Notes: generated from the sequence alone by a model not told the origin. 43,904 nucleotides of DNA from JADJWR01 sp964610575 (GCA_964610575.1 CAZSYX010000022.1:1-43904); one strand, 5' to 3'. Positions 1-7,435 are shown, numbered from the stretch's first letter. A program made the numbers and translations.

Positions 1-1175
1 CCGTCCTTGCGGAACATTTCCTTGATGCCGCGGATGGCCTGCCGGGTGCGGTGCTCGTTCTCTATGAGAGCGAAACGGACGTGCTCGTCGCCGTAATCGC
101 CGAAGCCGATGCCCGGCGAGACGGCGACCTTCGCCTGCTCGAGCACCTTCTTGGCGAATTCCAGCGAGCCCATCGCCTTGTACGCGGGCGGGATCTCGGC
201 CCAGATGTACATCGATGCCTTCGGCACCTCGACCATCCAGCCGGCCTCATGCAGGCCCTTGACCAGCACATCGCGCCGCCGCTGGTACTCGGCCCGGACC
301 TGTTCGACGCAGTCCTGCGGCCCTTCGAGCGCGGCGATCGCCGCCACCTGCACCGGGGTGAAGGTGCCATAGTCGTGATAGCTCTTGATCCGTGCCAGCG
401 CGGAAACAAGTTCCTTGTTGCCGACCATGAAGCCGATGCGCCAGCCCGCCATGTTGTAGCTCTTGCTCATGGTGAAGAACTCGACCGCCACCTCGCGCGC
501 GCCAGGTACCTGCATGATCGACGGCGCCCTGTAGCCGTCGAAGGTGATGTCGGCGTAGGCCAGGTCGTGCACCACGTAGATGCCGTAATGCTTGGCCAGC
601 GCGACGACGCGCTCGTGGAAGCCGAGGTCGACGCACTGCGCGGTCGGGTTGCTCGGGAAGCCGATGACCATCATCTTCGGCTTCGGCAGCGACTCGCGGA
701 TCGCGCGCTCCAGTTCGGCGAAGAAGTCCACACCCGGCGTCATCCGCACCGAGCGGATGTCGGCGCCGGCGATGATGGCGCCGTAGATGTGGATCGGGTA
801 GCTGGGGTTGGGCACCAGCACGGTGTCGCCGCGGTCGAGCGTGGCGAGCATCAGGTGCGCCAGGCCTTCCTTGGAGCCGATGGTGACGATCGCCTCCGAG
901 TCCGGGTCGAAGTTCACCCCATACCGGGTCTGGTACCAGTTGGTGATCGCCCGGCGCAGCCGGTAGATGCCCTTGGACACCGAGTAGCCGTGCGTGTCCG
1001 GCCGCTGCACGGCCTCGATCAGTTTGTCGACGATGTGCTGCGGCGTGGGCCCGTCGGGGTTGCCCATGCTCATGTCGATGATGTCCTCGCCGCGCCGGCG
1101 CGCGGCCATCTTCAGCTCGCCGGTGATGTTGAAGACGTAAGGGGGCAGGCGCTTGATGCGCGGGAACTCAGCCAT
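1..1175 (-). CDS. alaC: PLP-dependent aminotransferase, AlaC type (C-terminus cut by window edge)
   Basis: Fold-type I pyridoxal-phosphate aminotransferase that probably makes alanine from pyruvate and glutamate, as AlaC does. 391 residues are visible from the ATG; the family is about 400-410, so only a short C-terminal tail is missing. Seen in the translation: N-terminal MAEFPRIKRLPPYVF, the cofactor-binding run GSKEGLAHLM, FPSNPTAQCVDLGF, and the Schiff-base lysine in TMSKSYNMAGWR (Lys about residue 238). It starts with a weak CGGAA ribosome site upstream and is divergent from the Mth938 gene. In many betaproteobacteria this gene lies upstream of hom-thrC, which would lie outside this window. 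The family is certain; the exact amino-acid substrate is inferred. Confidence 0.9.
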   Translation of the reverse strand, partial: MAEFPRIKRLPPYVFNITGELKMAARRRGEDIIDMSMGNPDGPTPQHIVDKLIEAVQRPDTHGYSVSKGIYRLRRAITNWYQTRYGVNFDPDSEAIVTIGSKEGLAHLMLATLDRGDTVLVPNPSYPIHIYGAIIAGADIRSVRMTPGVDFFAELERAIRESLPKPKMMVIGFPSNPTAQCVDLGFHERVVALAKHYGIYVVHDLAYADITFDGYRAPSIMQVPGAREVAVEFFTMSKSYNMAGWRIGFMVGNKELVSALARIKSYHDYGTFTPVQVAAIAALEGPQDCVEQVRAEYQRRRDVLVKGLHEAGWMVEVPKASMYIWAEIPPAYKAMGSLEFAKKVLEQAKVAVSPGIGFGDYGDEHVRFALIENEHRTRQAIRGIKEMFRKD

Positions 1176-1235
1176 TTCCGTGTCTCGGCCGACCGGCCGT
1201 TGTTGCGCCGGCGCCGACGAGGGCGCGCAGGCCGC

Positions 1236-1263
1236 TTGTGCAAGGGATTTCGTTGGGCATAAT
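1236..1263 (+). promoter_or_regulatory. Candidate sigma-70 promoter for the Mth938-bcp genes
   Basis: TTGTGC at 1236-1241, a 16-base spacer, and CATAAT at 1258-1263 (5 of 6 matches to the -10 consensus). It lies in the divergent spacer between the aminotransferase and the Mth938 gene, in an AT-richer patch than its surroundings. Inferred from sequence only. Confidence 0.45.
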
Positions 1264-1336
1264 TTACCCGGATTCCCCTCGCGCCGTTGCCATGCAGCAC
1301 GCCGCCGGAGGCGCACCGGGGAGCCGCGGAGACCGT

Positions 1337-1714
1337 TTGAAGCTTCACGCCGACGCGCCGACCAGCCTGAACACCGTCACTGCCTACGGGCCGGGCTTCA
1401 TCGAAGTCAACAAATCGCGCATTCAGGGTCACCTGCTGCTGATGCCGGACGCCCCGGCGCAGCCCTGGCAGGCGACGGCATTCGAAGCCTTGCGTCCAGA
1501 AGACTTCGAAGCCGTGCTCGCGCTGCGGCCGGAGATCGTCCTGCTCGGCACGGGCCGCCGGCAGCGCTTCCCGCGCCCTCACCTGACCACCGCCCTGGCG
1601 CGGGGCGGCATCGGCGTCGAGGTGATGGACACGGCCGCCGCCTGCCGCACTTACAACATACTGATGTCCGAGGGCCGGCGCGTGCTGCTGGCCGCCTTTG
1701 TGCAAGAGGAGTGA
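1337..1714 (+). CDS. Mth938-like domain protein (DUF498/NDUFAF3 family)
   Basis: Small single-domain protein of 125 residues. The family includes the mitochondrial complex I assembly factor NDUFAF3, but the bacterial role is unknown. I chose the TTG at 1337 because it gives the usual family N-terminus, MKLHADAPTSLNTVTAYG. In-frame ATGs at 1238 and 1292 would add a low-complexity leader with no family resemblance. Recognisable segments are ALRPEIVLLGTG in the middle and MDTAAACRTYNILMSEGRRV near the end, the most conserved part of the family. The last codons contain GAGGAG (1706-1711), which is spaced as a ribosome site for the small ORF that follows. It probably shares a transcript with bcp. 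Confidence 0.8.
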   Translation: MKLHADAPTSLNTVTAYGPGFIEVNKSRIQGHLLLMPDAPAQPWQATAFEALRPEDFEAVLALRPEIVLLGTGRRQRFPRPHLTTALARGGIGVEVMDTAAACRTYNILMSEGRRVLLAAFVQEE

Positions 1715-1717
1715 CGT

Positions 1718-1798
1718 ATGAGACGACCCCCACGCTCGCTTTGGCTCGCTGCCCCCCAAGGGGGCTGTCAGTGGCTTCGGGCGGCCGGGCGCCACTGA
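1718..1798 (+). CDS. Small upstream ORF carried by a repeat, coupled to bcp
   Basis: A 26-codon ORF (MRRPPRSLWLAA..., ending AAGRH) that lies almost wholly inside the repeat at 1721-1800. A good ribosome site, GAGGAG at 1706-1711, sits six bases before its ATG. Its TGA ends one base before the bcp ATG at 1800. The bcp start has no Shine-Dalgarno sequence of its own, so ribosomes probably reach it by termination and reinitiation. The peptide has no recognisable domain and is likely important as a translated leader, not as a product. An alternative is that the ATG at 1718 is the ancestral bcp start, interrupted by the repeat. Confidence 0.4.
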   Translation: MRRPPRSLWLAAPQGGCQWLRAAGRH

Positions 1799-1800
1799 CA
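1721..1800. repeat. Intergenic palindromic (REP-like) element
   Basis: About 80 bases with two inverted repeats. The first is GCCCCC (1751-1756), three bases, GGGGGC (1760-1765). The second is a perfect 10-base pair, TGTCAGTGGC (1766-1775) and GCCACTGACA (1791-1800), around a 15-base GC-rich loop. The composition (CCCCCACGCTCGCT, then the C/G block, then the long inverted repeat) resembles dispersed elements I recall from Burkholderiales genomes; only this one copy is visible here. The second arm ends on the A of the bcp start codon, so folding of the mRNA would bury the bcp start. Confidence 0.6.
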
Positions 1801-2261
1801 TGCCGCTGGCCATCGACAAGAAGGTCCAGGACTTCACCGCCGAAGCCACCGGCGGGCCGGTGAAGCTGTCCGCAATGAAAGGAAAGAAGGTTGTCCTGTA
1901 TTTCTATCCGAAGGACAACACGCCGGGCTGCACGACCGAAGGCGCCGACTTCGCCGCCGCCCACAAGAAGTTCGAAAAGGCGGGCGCGGTGATCCTGGGT
2001 GTCTCGCGCGACAGCCTGAAGTCGCACGAGAACTTCAGGGCCAAGATGGGCTTCCCGTTCGAACTGATCGCGGATCCCGTCGAGAAGCTGTGCGAGGCCT
2101 TCGGTGTGATGAAGATGAAGAACATGTACGGCAAGCAGGTGCGCGGCATCGAGCGCAGCACCTTTGTGATCGACGGCGACGGCAAGCTGCGCCGCGAATG
2201 GCGCGGCGTCAAGGTGCCGGGCCATGTCGACGAAGTGCTGGCTTTCGTGCAGTCGCTGTAA
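1800..2261 (+). CDS. bcp: Thioredoxin-dependent thiol peroxidase, Bcp/PrxQ family
   Basis: Cytoplasmic peroxiredoxin of 153 residues that reduces hydroperoxides. The peroxidatic cysteine is Cys44 in TPGCTTEG, within the usual FYPKDNTPGCT motif; a second cysteine is Cys98 in KLCEAFGV. The C-x4-C resolving cysteine of E. coli Bcp is absent (alanine there), and so is the alternative in the HENFRAK helix (arginine). The enzyme may therefore work as a 1-Cys type or use an unusual partner. The ATG overlaps the end of the repeat and has no ribosome site; the upstream small ORF ends one base before it. The family assignment is secure. Confidence 0.93.
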   Translation: MPLAIDKKVQDFTAEATGGPVKLSAMKGKKVVLYFYPKDNTPGCTTEGADFAAAHKKFEKAGAVILGVSRDSLKSHENFRAKMGFPFELIADPVEKLCEAFGVMKMKNMYGKQVRGIERSTFVIDGDGKLRREWRGVKVPGHVDEVLAFVQSL

Positions 2262-2301
2262 AGCCCAGACCCAGATTCCCCATCCGCAGACTCACCGCTT
2301 C

Positions 2302-3882
2302 ATGCCCCTACCCAAACCGCCGAGCAAGCCCGCCACCCTGCTGAAGCAGATTTCTCCCATAACCACTCCGGCCGAGGTCGCCGCGACGGTCGAGGCGCGC
2401 GAAGCCCGCGCCGCCGAGGCCACGGCGCCGCCACCTGCCGGCGCCAGGCTGGCGCTGGTCGAGACCAAGACGCGCAACGGCCGCAAGGCCAAACCGGGCG
2501 GCCCGGCGAAGCTCTTCGTACTGGACACCAACGTGCTGATGCACGACCCGACGTCGCTGTTCCGCTTCGAGGAGCACGACGTGTTCCTGCCGATGATGAC
2601 GCTGGAGGAACTCGACGGGCACAAGAAGGGCATGAGCGAGGTGGCTCGCAATGCGCGCCAGGTCAGCCGCTCTCTCGACGCGCTGATCGCGGTGTGCAAG
2701 AACCCGATCGAGGACGGCATCCCGCTGTCGGGCCTCGGCAACGCCGACGCCGCCGGCCGGCTCTTCTTCCAGACCACGGCCGTCGCCGGCCCGCTGCCGT
2801 CGACCCTGCCCGCCGGCAAGGCCGACAACCAGATACTCGGCGTGGTGCGCGCGCTGCAGGACATGCACCCCGGCCGCGATGTGGTGCTGGTGTCGAAGGA
2901 CATCAACATGCGCGTGAAAGCGCGTGCGCTGGGCCTGCCCACCGAGGACTACACCAGCGACAAGGTGCTCGAGGACACCGACATCCTGTACACCGGCGCA
3001 CTCGGCCTGCCGGTGAGTTTCTGGGACCGCCACGGCAAGGGCATGGAATCGTGGCAGCACGGCGGCTTCACCTATTACCGGCTGACCGGCCCGCAGGTCG
3101 GCGACATGCTGGTCAACCAGTTCGTCTACCTGGAAGGCGACACGCCGTTCCTGGCCCAGGTCAAGGAGATCCGCGGCAAGACGGCGGTGCTGCGCGTGCT
3201 GCGCGATTACCTGCACGCGAAGAATGCCGTGTGGGGCATCACTGCGCGCAACCGCGAGCAGTGCTTCGCGCTGAACCTGCTGATGGACCCGGAGTGCGAC
3301 TTCGTCACGCTGATCGGCCAGGCCGGCACCGGCAAGACGCTGCTGGCGCTCGCCGCCGGGCTGGGGCAGACGCTCGAGACCAAGCGCTATTCGGAGATCA
3401 TCGTCACCCGCGCCACGGTGCCGGTCGGCGAGGACATCGGCTTCCTGCCCGGCACCGAGGAGGAGAAGATGGCGCCGTGGATGGGCGCGCTCGAGGACAA
3501 CCTCGAGGTGCTCACCCGTGGCGACGATGCCGCCGGCGAATGGGGCCGCGCGGCGACGATCGACCTGATCCGCTCGCGCATTCGCATCAAGTCGATGAAC
3601 TTCATGCGCGGCCGGACGTTCCTGAACAAGTATTTGATCATCGACGAGTGCCAGAACCTGACGCCGAAGCAGATGAAGACGCTGATCACGCGCGCCGGCC
3701 CGGGCACGAAGGTGGTCTGCCTCGGCAACATCGCGCAGATCGACACGCCCTACCTGACCGAGGGCAGTTCGGGGCTGACCTTCGTCGTCGACCGCTTCAA
3801 GGGCTGGCAGCACTCGGGGCACGTGACCCTGCAGCGCGGCGAGCGCTCGCGGCTGGCCGATCACGCTGCCGACGTGCTTTGA
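2302..3882 (+). CDS. PIN-PhoH protein (PhoH2-like ATPase/RNase)
   Basis: 526 residues from the ATG at 2302. An upstream in-frame start at 2224 lies inside bcp and is unlikely. An Ala/Pro-rich leader of about 70 residues precedes a PIN nuclease domain that begins FVLDTNVLMHDPTSLF (acidic Asp about residue 74; later acidic residues in TLEELDGHK and SKDINMR). The C-terminal half is a PhoH ATPase with Walker A GQAGTGKTLL (about 340-349) and Walker B YLIIDECQNL (about 443-452). PIN-PhoH proteins of mycobacteria unwind and cut RNA, and the same role is inferred here. It follows bcp after 40 bases and ends convergently with the DUF456 gene 22 bases away, with no clear terminator between them. Confidence 0.9.
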   Translation: MPLPKPPSKPATLLKQISPITTPAEVAATVEAREARAAEATAPPPAGARLALVETKTRNGRKAKPGGPAKLFVLDTNVLMHDPTSLFRFEEHDVFLPMMTLEELDGHKKGMSEVARNARQVSRSLDALIAVCKNPIEDGIPLSGLGNADAAGRLFFQTTAVAGPLPSTLPAGKADNQILGVVRALQDMHPGRDVVLVSKDINMRVKARALGLPTEDYTSDKVLEDTDILYTGALGLPVSFWDRHGKGMESWQHGGFTYYRLTGPQVGDMLVNQFVYLEGDTPFLAQVKEIRGKTAVLRVLRDYLHAKNAVWGITARNREQCFALNLLMDPECDFVTLIGQAGTGKTLLALAAGLGQTLETKRYSEIIVTRATVPVGEDIGFLPGTEEEKMAPWMGALEDNLEVLTRGDDAAGEWGRAATIDLIRSRIRIKSMNFMRGRTFLNKYLIIDECQNLTPKQMKTLITRAGPGTKVVCLGNIAQIDTPYLTEGSSGLTFVVDRFKGWQHSGHVTLQRGERSRLADHAADVL

Positions 3883-3904
3883 TCACCGCAGGTCTACGCG
3901 ACCG

Positions 3905-4384
3905 CTAGAACAGCAGCGCGGCGACGAAGATGCCGGTCATCGTGAAGACGATGGCCAGCTTCAGCACCGTGCCGACCAGCAGGCCGACCCAGGTCGCCAC
4001 ACCGACTCGGCCTGCGCGCAGCGCATCGCGATGGGCGATGAACTCCCCGATGGCGGCCCCGACCAGCGGCATGAACAGCAGGCCGATGAGCCCGGCGAAG
4101 ATCCCGGCGATCGTCCCCACCGCGGCGCCGGCGATGCCAAGCGGCGTTGCCCCGGCGCGCTGCGCCGACATCATCTGGGCGACGTAGTCGATCGCGAAAC
4201 CGATTACCGCCAGCACGGCCAGCAGGCCGACCGTCCAGCCCGAGATCACCGTGAAGCCGTCGATCCAGGCGGCGAGCGCGATACCGGCAAACACCAGTAC
4301 GACCCCCGGCAGGGCCGGCAGCACCGTGCCGACGATGCCGACGACGACCATCAGCACCGCGATGATCCACAGGAACGTGTTCAT
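3905..4384 (-). CDS. DUF456 family membrane protein
   Basis: 159 residues, strongly hydrophobic, with about four or five membrane segments: the N-terminal FLWIIAVLMVVVGIVGTVLP, VISGWTVGLLAVLAVIGF, a Gly/Ala-rich middle (GIAGAAVGTIAGIFAGLIG) and a C-terminal LAIVFTMTGIFVAALLF. The pattern of small residues and the PALPGVVLVFAGI segment match DUF456, a family of unknown function. It lies 18 bases after dnaB on the same strand and may be a read-through member of that transcript. No catalytic motif is visible. Confidence 0.8.
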   Translation of the reverse strand: MNTFLWIIAVLMVVVGIVGTVLPALPGVVLVFAGIALAAWIDGFTVISGWTVGLLAVLAVIGFAIDYVAQMMSAQRAGATPLGIAGAAVGTIAGIFAGLIGLLFMPLVGAAIGEFIAHRDALRAGRVGVATWVGLLVGTVLKLAIVFTMTGIFVAALLF

Positions 4385-4402
4385 CCGCCGCCTGCTGCCG
4401 GT

Positions 4403-5785
4403 TCAGAAGGGCGCCGACCCACCTTGTGCAAGGTTATCGAACCGGGTGTTCTCGCCGGCAAAACGCAGGTTGATCCGCCCGGTCGGTCCGTTGCGCTGCT
4501 TCAGAATCAGCACCTCGGCGACGCCTTTCTCGGAGCTGTCGGGGTTGTAGAACTCCTCCCGATAAAGGGCGAAGATCACGTCGGCGTCCTGCTCGATCGC
4601 GCCGGACTCGCGCAGGTCGCTCATCACCGGGCGCTTGTCGGTGCGGCTCTCCACCGTGCGGTTCAGCTGCGACAGCGCGATCACCGGCACCTGCAGTTCC
4701 TTGGCCAGCGCCTTCAGCGAGCGCGAGATCTCCGAGATCTCGGTGGCGCGATTCTCGCCGGTCCCTGTCGCAGACATCAGCTGCAGGTAGTCGACCACGA
4801 TCAGGCCGAGCTTGCCGCACGTGCGTGCCAGCCTGCGCGCCCGCGCGCGCAGTTCGAGCGAGTTCAGCGCCGGCGACTCGTCGATGTACAGCGGCGCGTC
4901 CTGCATCCTGCGGATCGTCTCCGACAGCTTCGGCCAGTCGTCGTTCTCCAGCCGGCCGGTGCGCAGCCGCTGCTGGTTGATGCGGCCGACGGAGCTCAGC
5001 ATGCGCAGCGCCAGCTGCTGCGCGCCCATTTCCATCGAGAACACCGCCACCGGCATGCCATGGTCGATCGCCACGTGCTCGCCGATGTTCAGCGCAAAGG
5101 CTGTCTTGCCCATCGACGGGCGCCCGGCGACGATGACCAGGTCGCCCGGCTGCAGGCCGGAGGTCATCCTGTCGACGTCGACGAAGCCGGTCGGCACGCC
5201 GGTGACATCCGACGGGTTGGCGCGTTCGAACAGCTCGTTGATGCGCTCGACCACCTTGGTCAGCAGCGGTTCGATCTCGACGAAGCCCTGCCGTCCGCGC
5301 GCGCCCTCCTCGGCGATGCGAAAGACCTTCGACTCCGCCTCGTCGAGGATCGTCTTGGTCTCGCGGCCCTGCGGATTCAGCGCGCTGGTGGCGATCTCGT
5401 CGCCGACCGAGACCAGGCGCCGCAGCACCGAACGGTCGCGAACGATCTCGCCGTAGCGGCGGATATTGGCGGCCGACGGCGTGTTCTGCGCGAGCGCGTT
5501 CAGGTAAGCGAGGCCACCGGCCTCCTCCGCCTTGCCGGCGCTTTGCAGCGACTCGTAAACGGTCACCACGTCGGCCGGACGCGAATGGTCGACCAGCCGG
5601 GCGATGGCCTGGAAGATGAGCCGGTGGTCATGCCGGTAGAAGTCGCTGACCGTGACCAGGTCGGCGACGCGGTCCCAGGCCGAGTTGTCGAGCAGCAGAC
5701 CGCCCAGGACGGACTGCTCGGCCTCGATCGAATTCGGGGGGGTGCGGACGGAGACGAGCTGCGGGTCCGCGACGGGAGAGTTCAT
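4403..5785 (-). CDS. dnaB: Replicative DNA helicase DnaB
   Basis: Hexameric 5'-3' helicase of the replication fork, 460 residues from the ATG at 5785. A GTG two codons upstream is possible, but GGAG lies five bases before the ATG, which favours it. The N-terminal domain (NSIEAEQSVLGGLLLDN) recruits primase. The RecA-like C-terminal domain has Walker A GRPSMGKTAFAL (about 219-230), the DnaB motif FSMEMGAQQLALR, Walker B LIVVDYLQLM (about 330), and DLRESGAIEQDADVI. There is no intein. It lies downstream of the rpsF-priB-rpsR-rplI operon, a common betaproteobacterial arrangement that joins primosome and ribosome genes. Confidence 0.98.
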   Translation of the reverse strand: MNSPVADPQLVSVRTPPNSIEAEQSVLGGLLLDNSAWDRVADLVTVSDFYRHDHRLIFQAIARLVDHSRPADVVTVYESLQSAGKAEEAGGLAYLNALAQNTPSAANIRRYGEIVRDRSVLRRLVSVGDEIATSALNPQGRETKTILDEAESKVFRIAEEGARGRQGFVEIEPLLTKVVERINELFERANPSDVTGVPTGFVDVDRMTSGLQPGDLVIVAGRPSMGKTAFALNIGEHVAIDHGMPVAVFSMEMGAQQLALRMLSSVGRINQQRLRTGRLENDDWPKLSETIRRMQDAPLYIDESPALNSLELRARARRLARTCGKLGLIVVDYLQLMSATGTGENRATEISEISRSLKALAKELQVPVIALSQLNRTVESRTDKRPVMSDLRESGAIEQDADVIFALYREEFYNPDSSEKGVAEVLILKQRNGPTGRINLRFAGENTRFDNLAQGGSAPF

Positions 5786-5835
5786 CGACACTCCATCAAT
5801 GTCGATGCAGTTTAGCGCCGTGCCACGGGCCGGCC

Positions 5836-5857
5836 CGCCGGGCGCTCGCGCCCGGCG
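5836..5857 (-). other. GC hairpin between rplI and dnaB
   Basis: Perfect 9-base stem CGCCGGGCG/CGCCCGGCG with a four-base loop in the 94-base spacer between rplI and dnaB. No T-run follows on the minus strand, so it is not a standard intrinsic terminator. It could stabilise the ends of the upstream ribosomal-protein mRNA or mark a processing point that lowers dnaB expression. Confidence 0.45.
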
Positions 5858-5879
5858 AGGCAGGCCTGCACGGTCGCAC

Positions 5880-6332
5880 CTAGGCCTGCTCGGCGACCAC
5901 CGCGACCGTGATGTCCGCCACCACGTCGCTGTGCAGCGCCACCGCGACGTGATGCTCGCCGACCGCTTTCAGCGGTCCCTGCGGCATACGGATCAGGCCC
6001 TTGGCGACCTCGAAGCCCTGCTTGCGCAGCGCCTCGGAAATGTCGAAGTTGGTGACCGAGCCGAACAGGCGGCCGTCGACGCCGGCTTTCATCGCGATCT
6101 TGCAGACGAGGCCGTTGAGCTTCTCGCCCATCGCCTGGGCCTGCGCGAGCTTGTCCGACTGCGCCTTCTCGAGGTCGGCGCGGCGCGCCTCGAATTCCTT
6201 GATCGAGGCATCGGTGGCCCGCTTGGCCTTGCCCTGCGGGATCAGGAAGTTGCGGGCGAAGCCGTTGCGGACCTTCACCACATCGCCAAGGCCGCCGAGA
6301 TTGACGATCTTTTCAAGAAGAATGACTTGCAT
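5880..6332 (-). CDS. rplI: 50S ribosomal protein L9
   Basis: 150 residues, the normal length. The N-terminal RNA-binding domain begins MQVILLEKIVNLGGLGDVV and carries the conserved VKVRNGFARNFLIPQGKA. A long connecting helix (EFEARRADLEKAQSDKLAQA) leads to the C-terminal domain with GRLFGSVT. L9 binds 23S rRNA near L1 and helps keep reading frame. It is the last gene of the rpsF operon, 19 bases after rpsR. Confidence 0.98.
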   Translation of the reverse strand: MQVILLEKIVNLGGLGDVVKVRNGFARNFLIPQGKAKRATDASIKEFEARRADLEKAQSDKLAQAQAMGEKLNGLVCKIAMKAGVDGRLFGSVTNFDISEALRKQGFEVAKGLIRMPQGPLKAVGEHHVAVALHSDVVADITVAVVAEQA

Positions 6333-6351
6333 GACTTGCTCCGGCGACGCT

Positions 6352-6636
6352 CTAGTGGTTGTCCGAGTACGGCAGCAGCGCCAGGAAGCGGGCGCGCTTG
6401 ATCGCCGAGTCGAGCTGGCGCTGATAGTGCGACTTGGTGCCGGTCAGCCGCGCCGGCATGATCTTGTTCTGGTCAGTGAGGAAATCGCGCAGGATGTCGA
6501 TGTCCTTGTAGTCGATCATCTCCACGCCTTCGACCGTGAAGCGGCAGAACTTCTTGCGCTTGAACAGCGCGTTCTGCTTCTCTCCCTTGCGGACGGGCTT
6601 GCCCTTGCCCTTTCCCTTGCCACGCATGAATGCCAT
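6352..6636 (-). CDS. rpsR: 30S ribosomal protein S18
   Basis: 94 residues. A basic N-terminal extension (MRGKGKGKGKPVRKG) precedes the family core FKRKKFCRFT, IDYKDIDILRDFL, and the terminal KIMPARLTGTKSHYQRQL and KRARFLALLPYSD. S18 partners S6 on the 30S platform, and rpsF lies two genes upstream. It follows priB by 15 bases in the same operon. Confidence 0.98.
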   Translation of the reverse strand: MAFMRGKGKGKGKPVRKGEKQNALFKRKKFCRFTVEGVEMIDYKDIDILRDFLTDQNKIMPARLTGTKSHYQRQLDSAIKRARFLALLPYSDNH

Positions 6637-6651
6637 TTCTTCGTGCTCCGT

Positions 6652-6945
6652 TCAGATTGCTGTGAATTCGGTGATGTGCACTATCAGGCTGCGCGATCGC
6701 TGGCTCCGCGGCGCCAGGAAACCATCGAGATCGAGTTCGGTTCCCAGTATCTGGCGGTCCAGCCTCTGCGCCGCATCGCCCACCGCGATCGCCTCGAGTT
6801 CGAAACTGAGCTGCCGTTCGATCCCCGCTTCAGCCAGTGTGCCGTCGTATCTCAGCCCTGCCTGCAGGACCGCCACACCGGCCGGCGTGTAGCGCAGATC
6901 GCCCCGTGCAACCAGCTTCGCCCGCAGGCGGACCCGGTTCGTCAA
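6652..6945 (-). CDS. priB: Primosomal replication protein N (PriB)
   Basis: 97-residue single-stranded DNA-binding OB-fold protein of the PriA-PriB-DnaT restart pathway. Recognised from LRAKLVARGDLRYTPAGVAVLQAGL at the start of the fold, the central SFELEAIAVG and the end SRSLIVHITEF, and from its place between rpsF and rpsR, which is diagnostic. The reading frame opens with TTG at 6945, 22 bases after the rpsF stop. No ATG or GTG gives a plausible full-length product, so a weak start coupled to rpsF translation is likely. Confidence 0.93.
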   Translation of the reverse strand: MTNRVRLRAKLVARGDLRYTPAGVAVLQAGLRYDGTLAEAGIERQLSFELEAIAVGDAAQRLDRQILGTELDLDGFLAPRSQRSRSLIVHITEFTAI

Positions 6946-6967
6946 CGCGGCCGCCGCGCGAGGCCGC

Positions 6968-7339
6968 TCAGGCTGCCGCCGGGGTCTGCTCCGCGGCCGC
7001 CTTGCGCGCCTCTTCCTTCTCGACCAGCTTCATCATCGGCGATGGCGTGGTCTCCGCCTTCTTCATGCCGATGGTGAGATGGCGCAGCACCGCGTCGTTG
7101 TAGCGGAACGCGTGCTCGAGTTCGTCGAGGGTGGGCTTGCCGCACTCGATGTTCAGCAGCAGGTAGTGGGCCTTTACCAGCTTCTGGATCGGGTAGGCCA
7201 GCTGGCGCCGACCCCAGTCCTCTACCCGATGCACCTTGCCGCCCTGGCTGGTGATCAGCGACTGGTAGCGCTCGAGCATGGCCGGGACCTGCTCGCTCTG
7301 GTCCGGATGGACGATGAAACAGATTTCGTAGTGACGCAT
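6968..7339 (-). CDS. rpsF: 30S ribosomal protein S6
   Basis: 123 residues. It starts MRHYEICFIVHPDQSEQVP and contains the S6 core HRVEDWGRRQLAYPI and AHYLLLNIEC, with an Ala/Glu-rich C-terminal tail as in other proteobacteria. It is the first gene of the operon, with a strong AAGGAG ribosome site just upstream of the ATG and a good promoter at 7406-7435. S6 binds S18, whose gene is in the same operon. Confidence 0.98.
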   Translation of the reverse strand: MRHYEICFIVHPDQSEQVPAMLERYQSLITSQGGKVHRVEDWGRRQLAYPIQKLVKAHYLLLNIECGKPTLDELEHAFRYNDAVLRHLTIGMKKAETTPSPMMKLVEKEEARKAAAEQTPAAA

Positions 7340-7405
7340 CGATGCTCCTTATGGATAAGCCGCCCCAGGCGTCGATCGGGTGCGGCAAGGACGGGAAAGC
7401 CAGTG

Positions 7406-7435
7406 ATTGTAGCCGTTTGCCTGAGGCCGGCTCAA
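7406..7435 (-). promoter_or_regulatory. Sigma-70 promoter of the rpsF-priB-rpsR-rplI operon
   Basis: On the minus strand, TTGAGC (7435-7430), an 18-base spacer, and TACAAT (7411-7406). The -35 box overlaps the stop codon of the sirtuin gene upstream. The leader to rpsF would be about 60 bases, ending in an AAGGAG ribosome site. Both boxes match the consensus well (four or five of six). Confidence 0.7.

Noticed and set aside
51..1262. Long plus-strand ORF opposite the aminotransferase
   Set aside because: Arg/Ala/His-rich translation with no domain; a shadow caused by high GC at third codon positions on the other strand.
1721..1800. Insertion sequence remnant or CRISPR repeat
   Set aside because: Single copy, no transposase fragment, no spacer series and no target duplication; it fits a REP-type palindrome better.
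2308..3864. 518-codon minus-strand ORF opposite the PIN-PhoH gene
   Set aside because: No motif, and both PhoH Walker boxes are clear on the plus strand.
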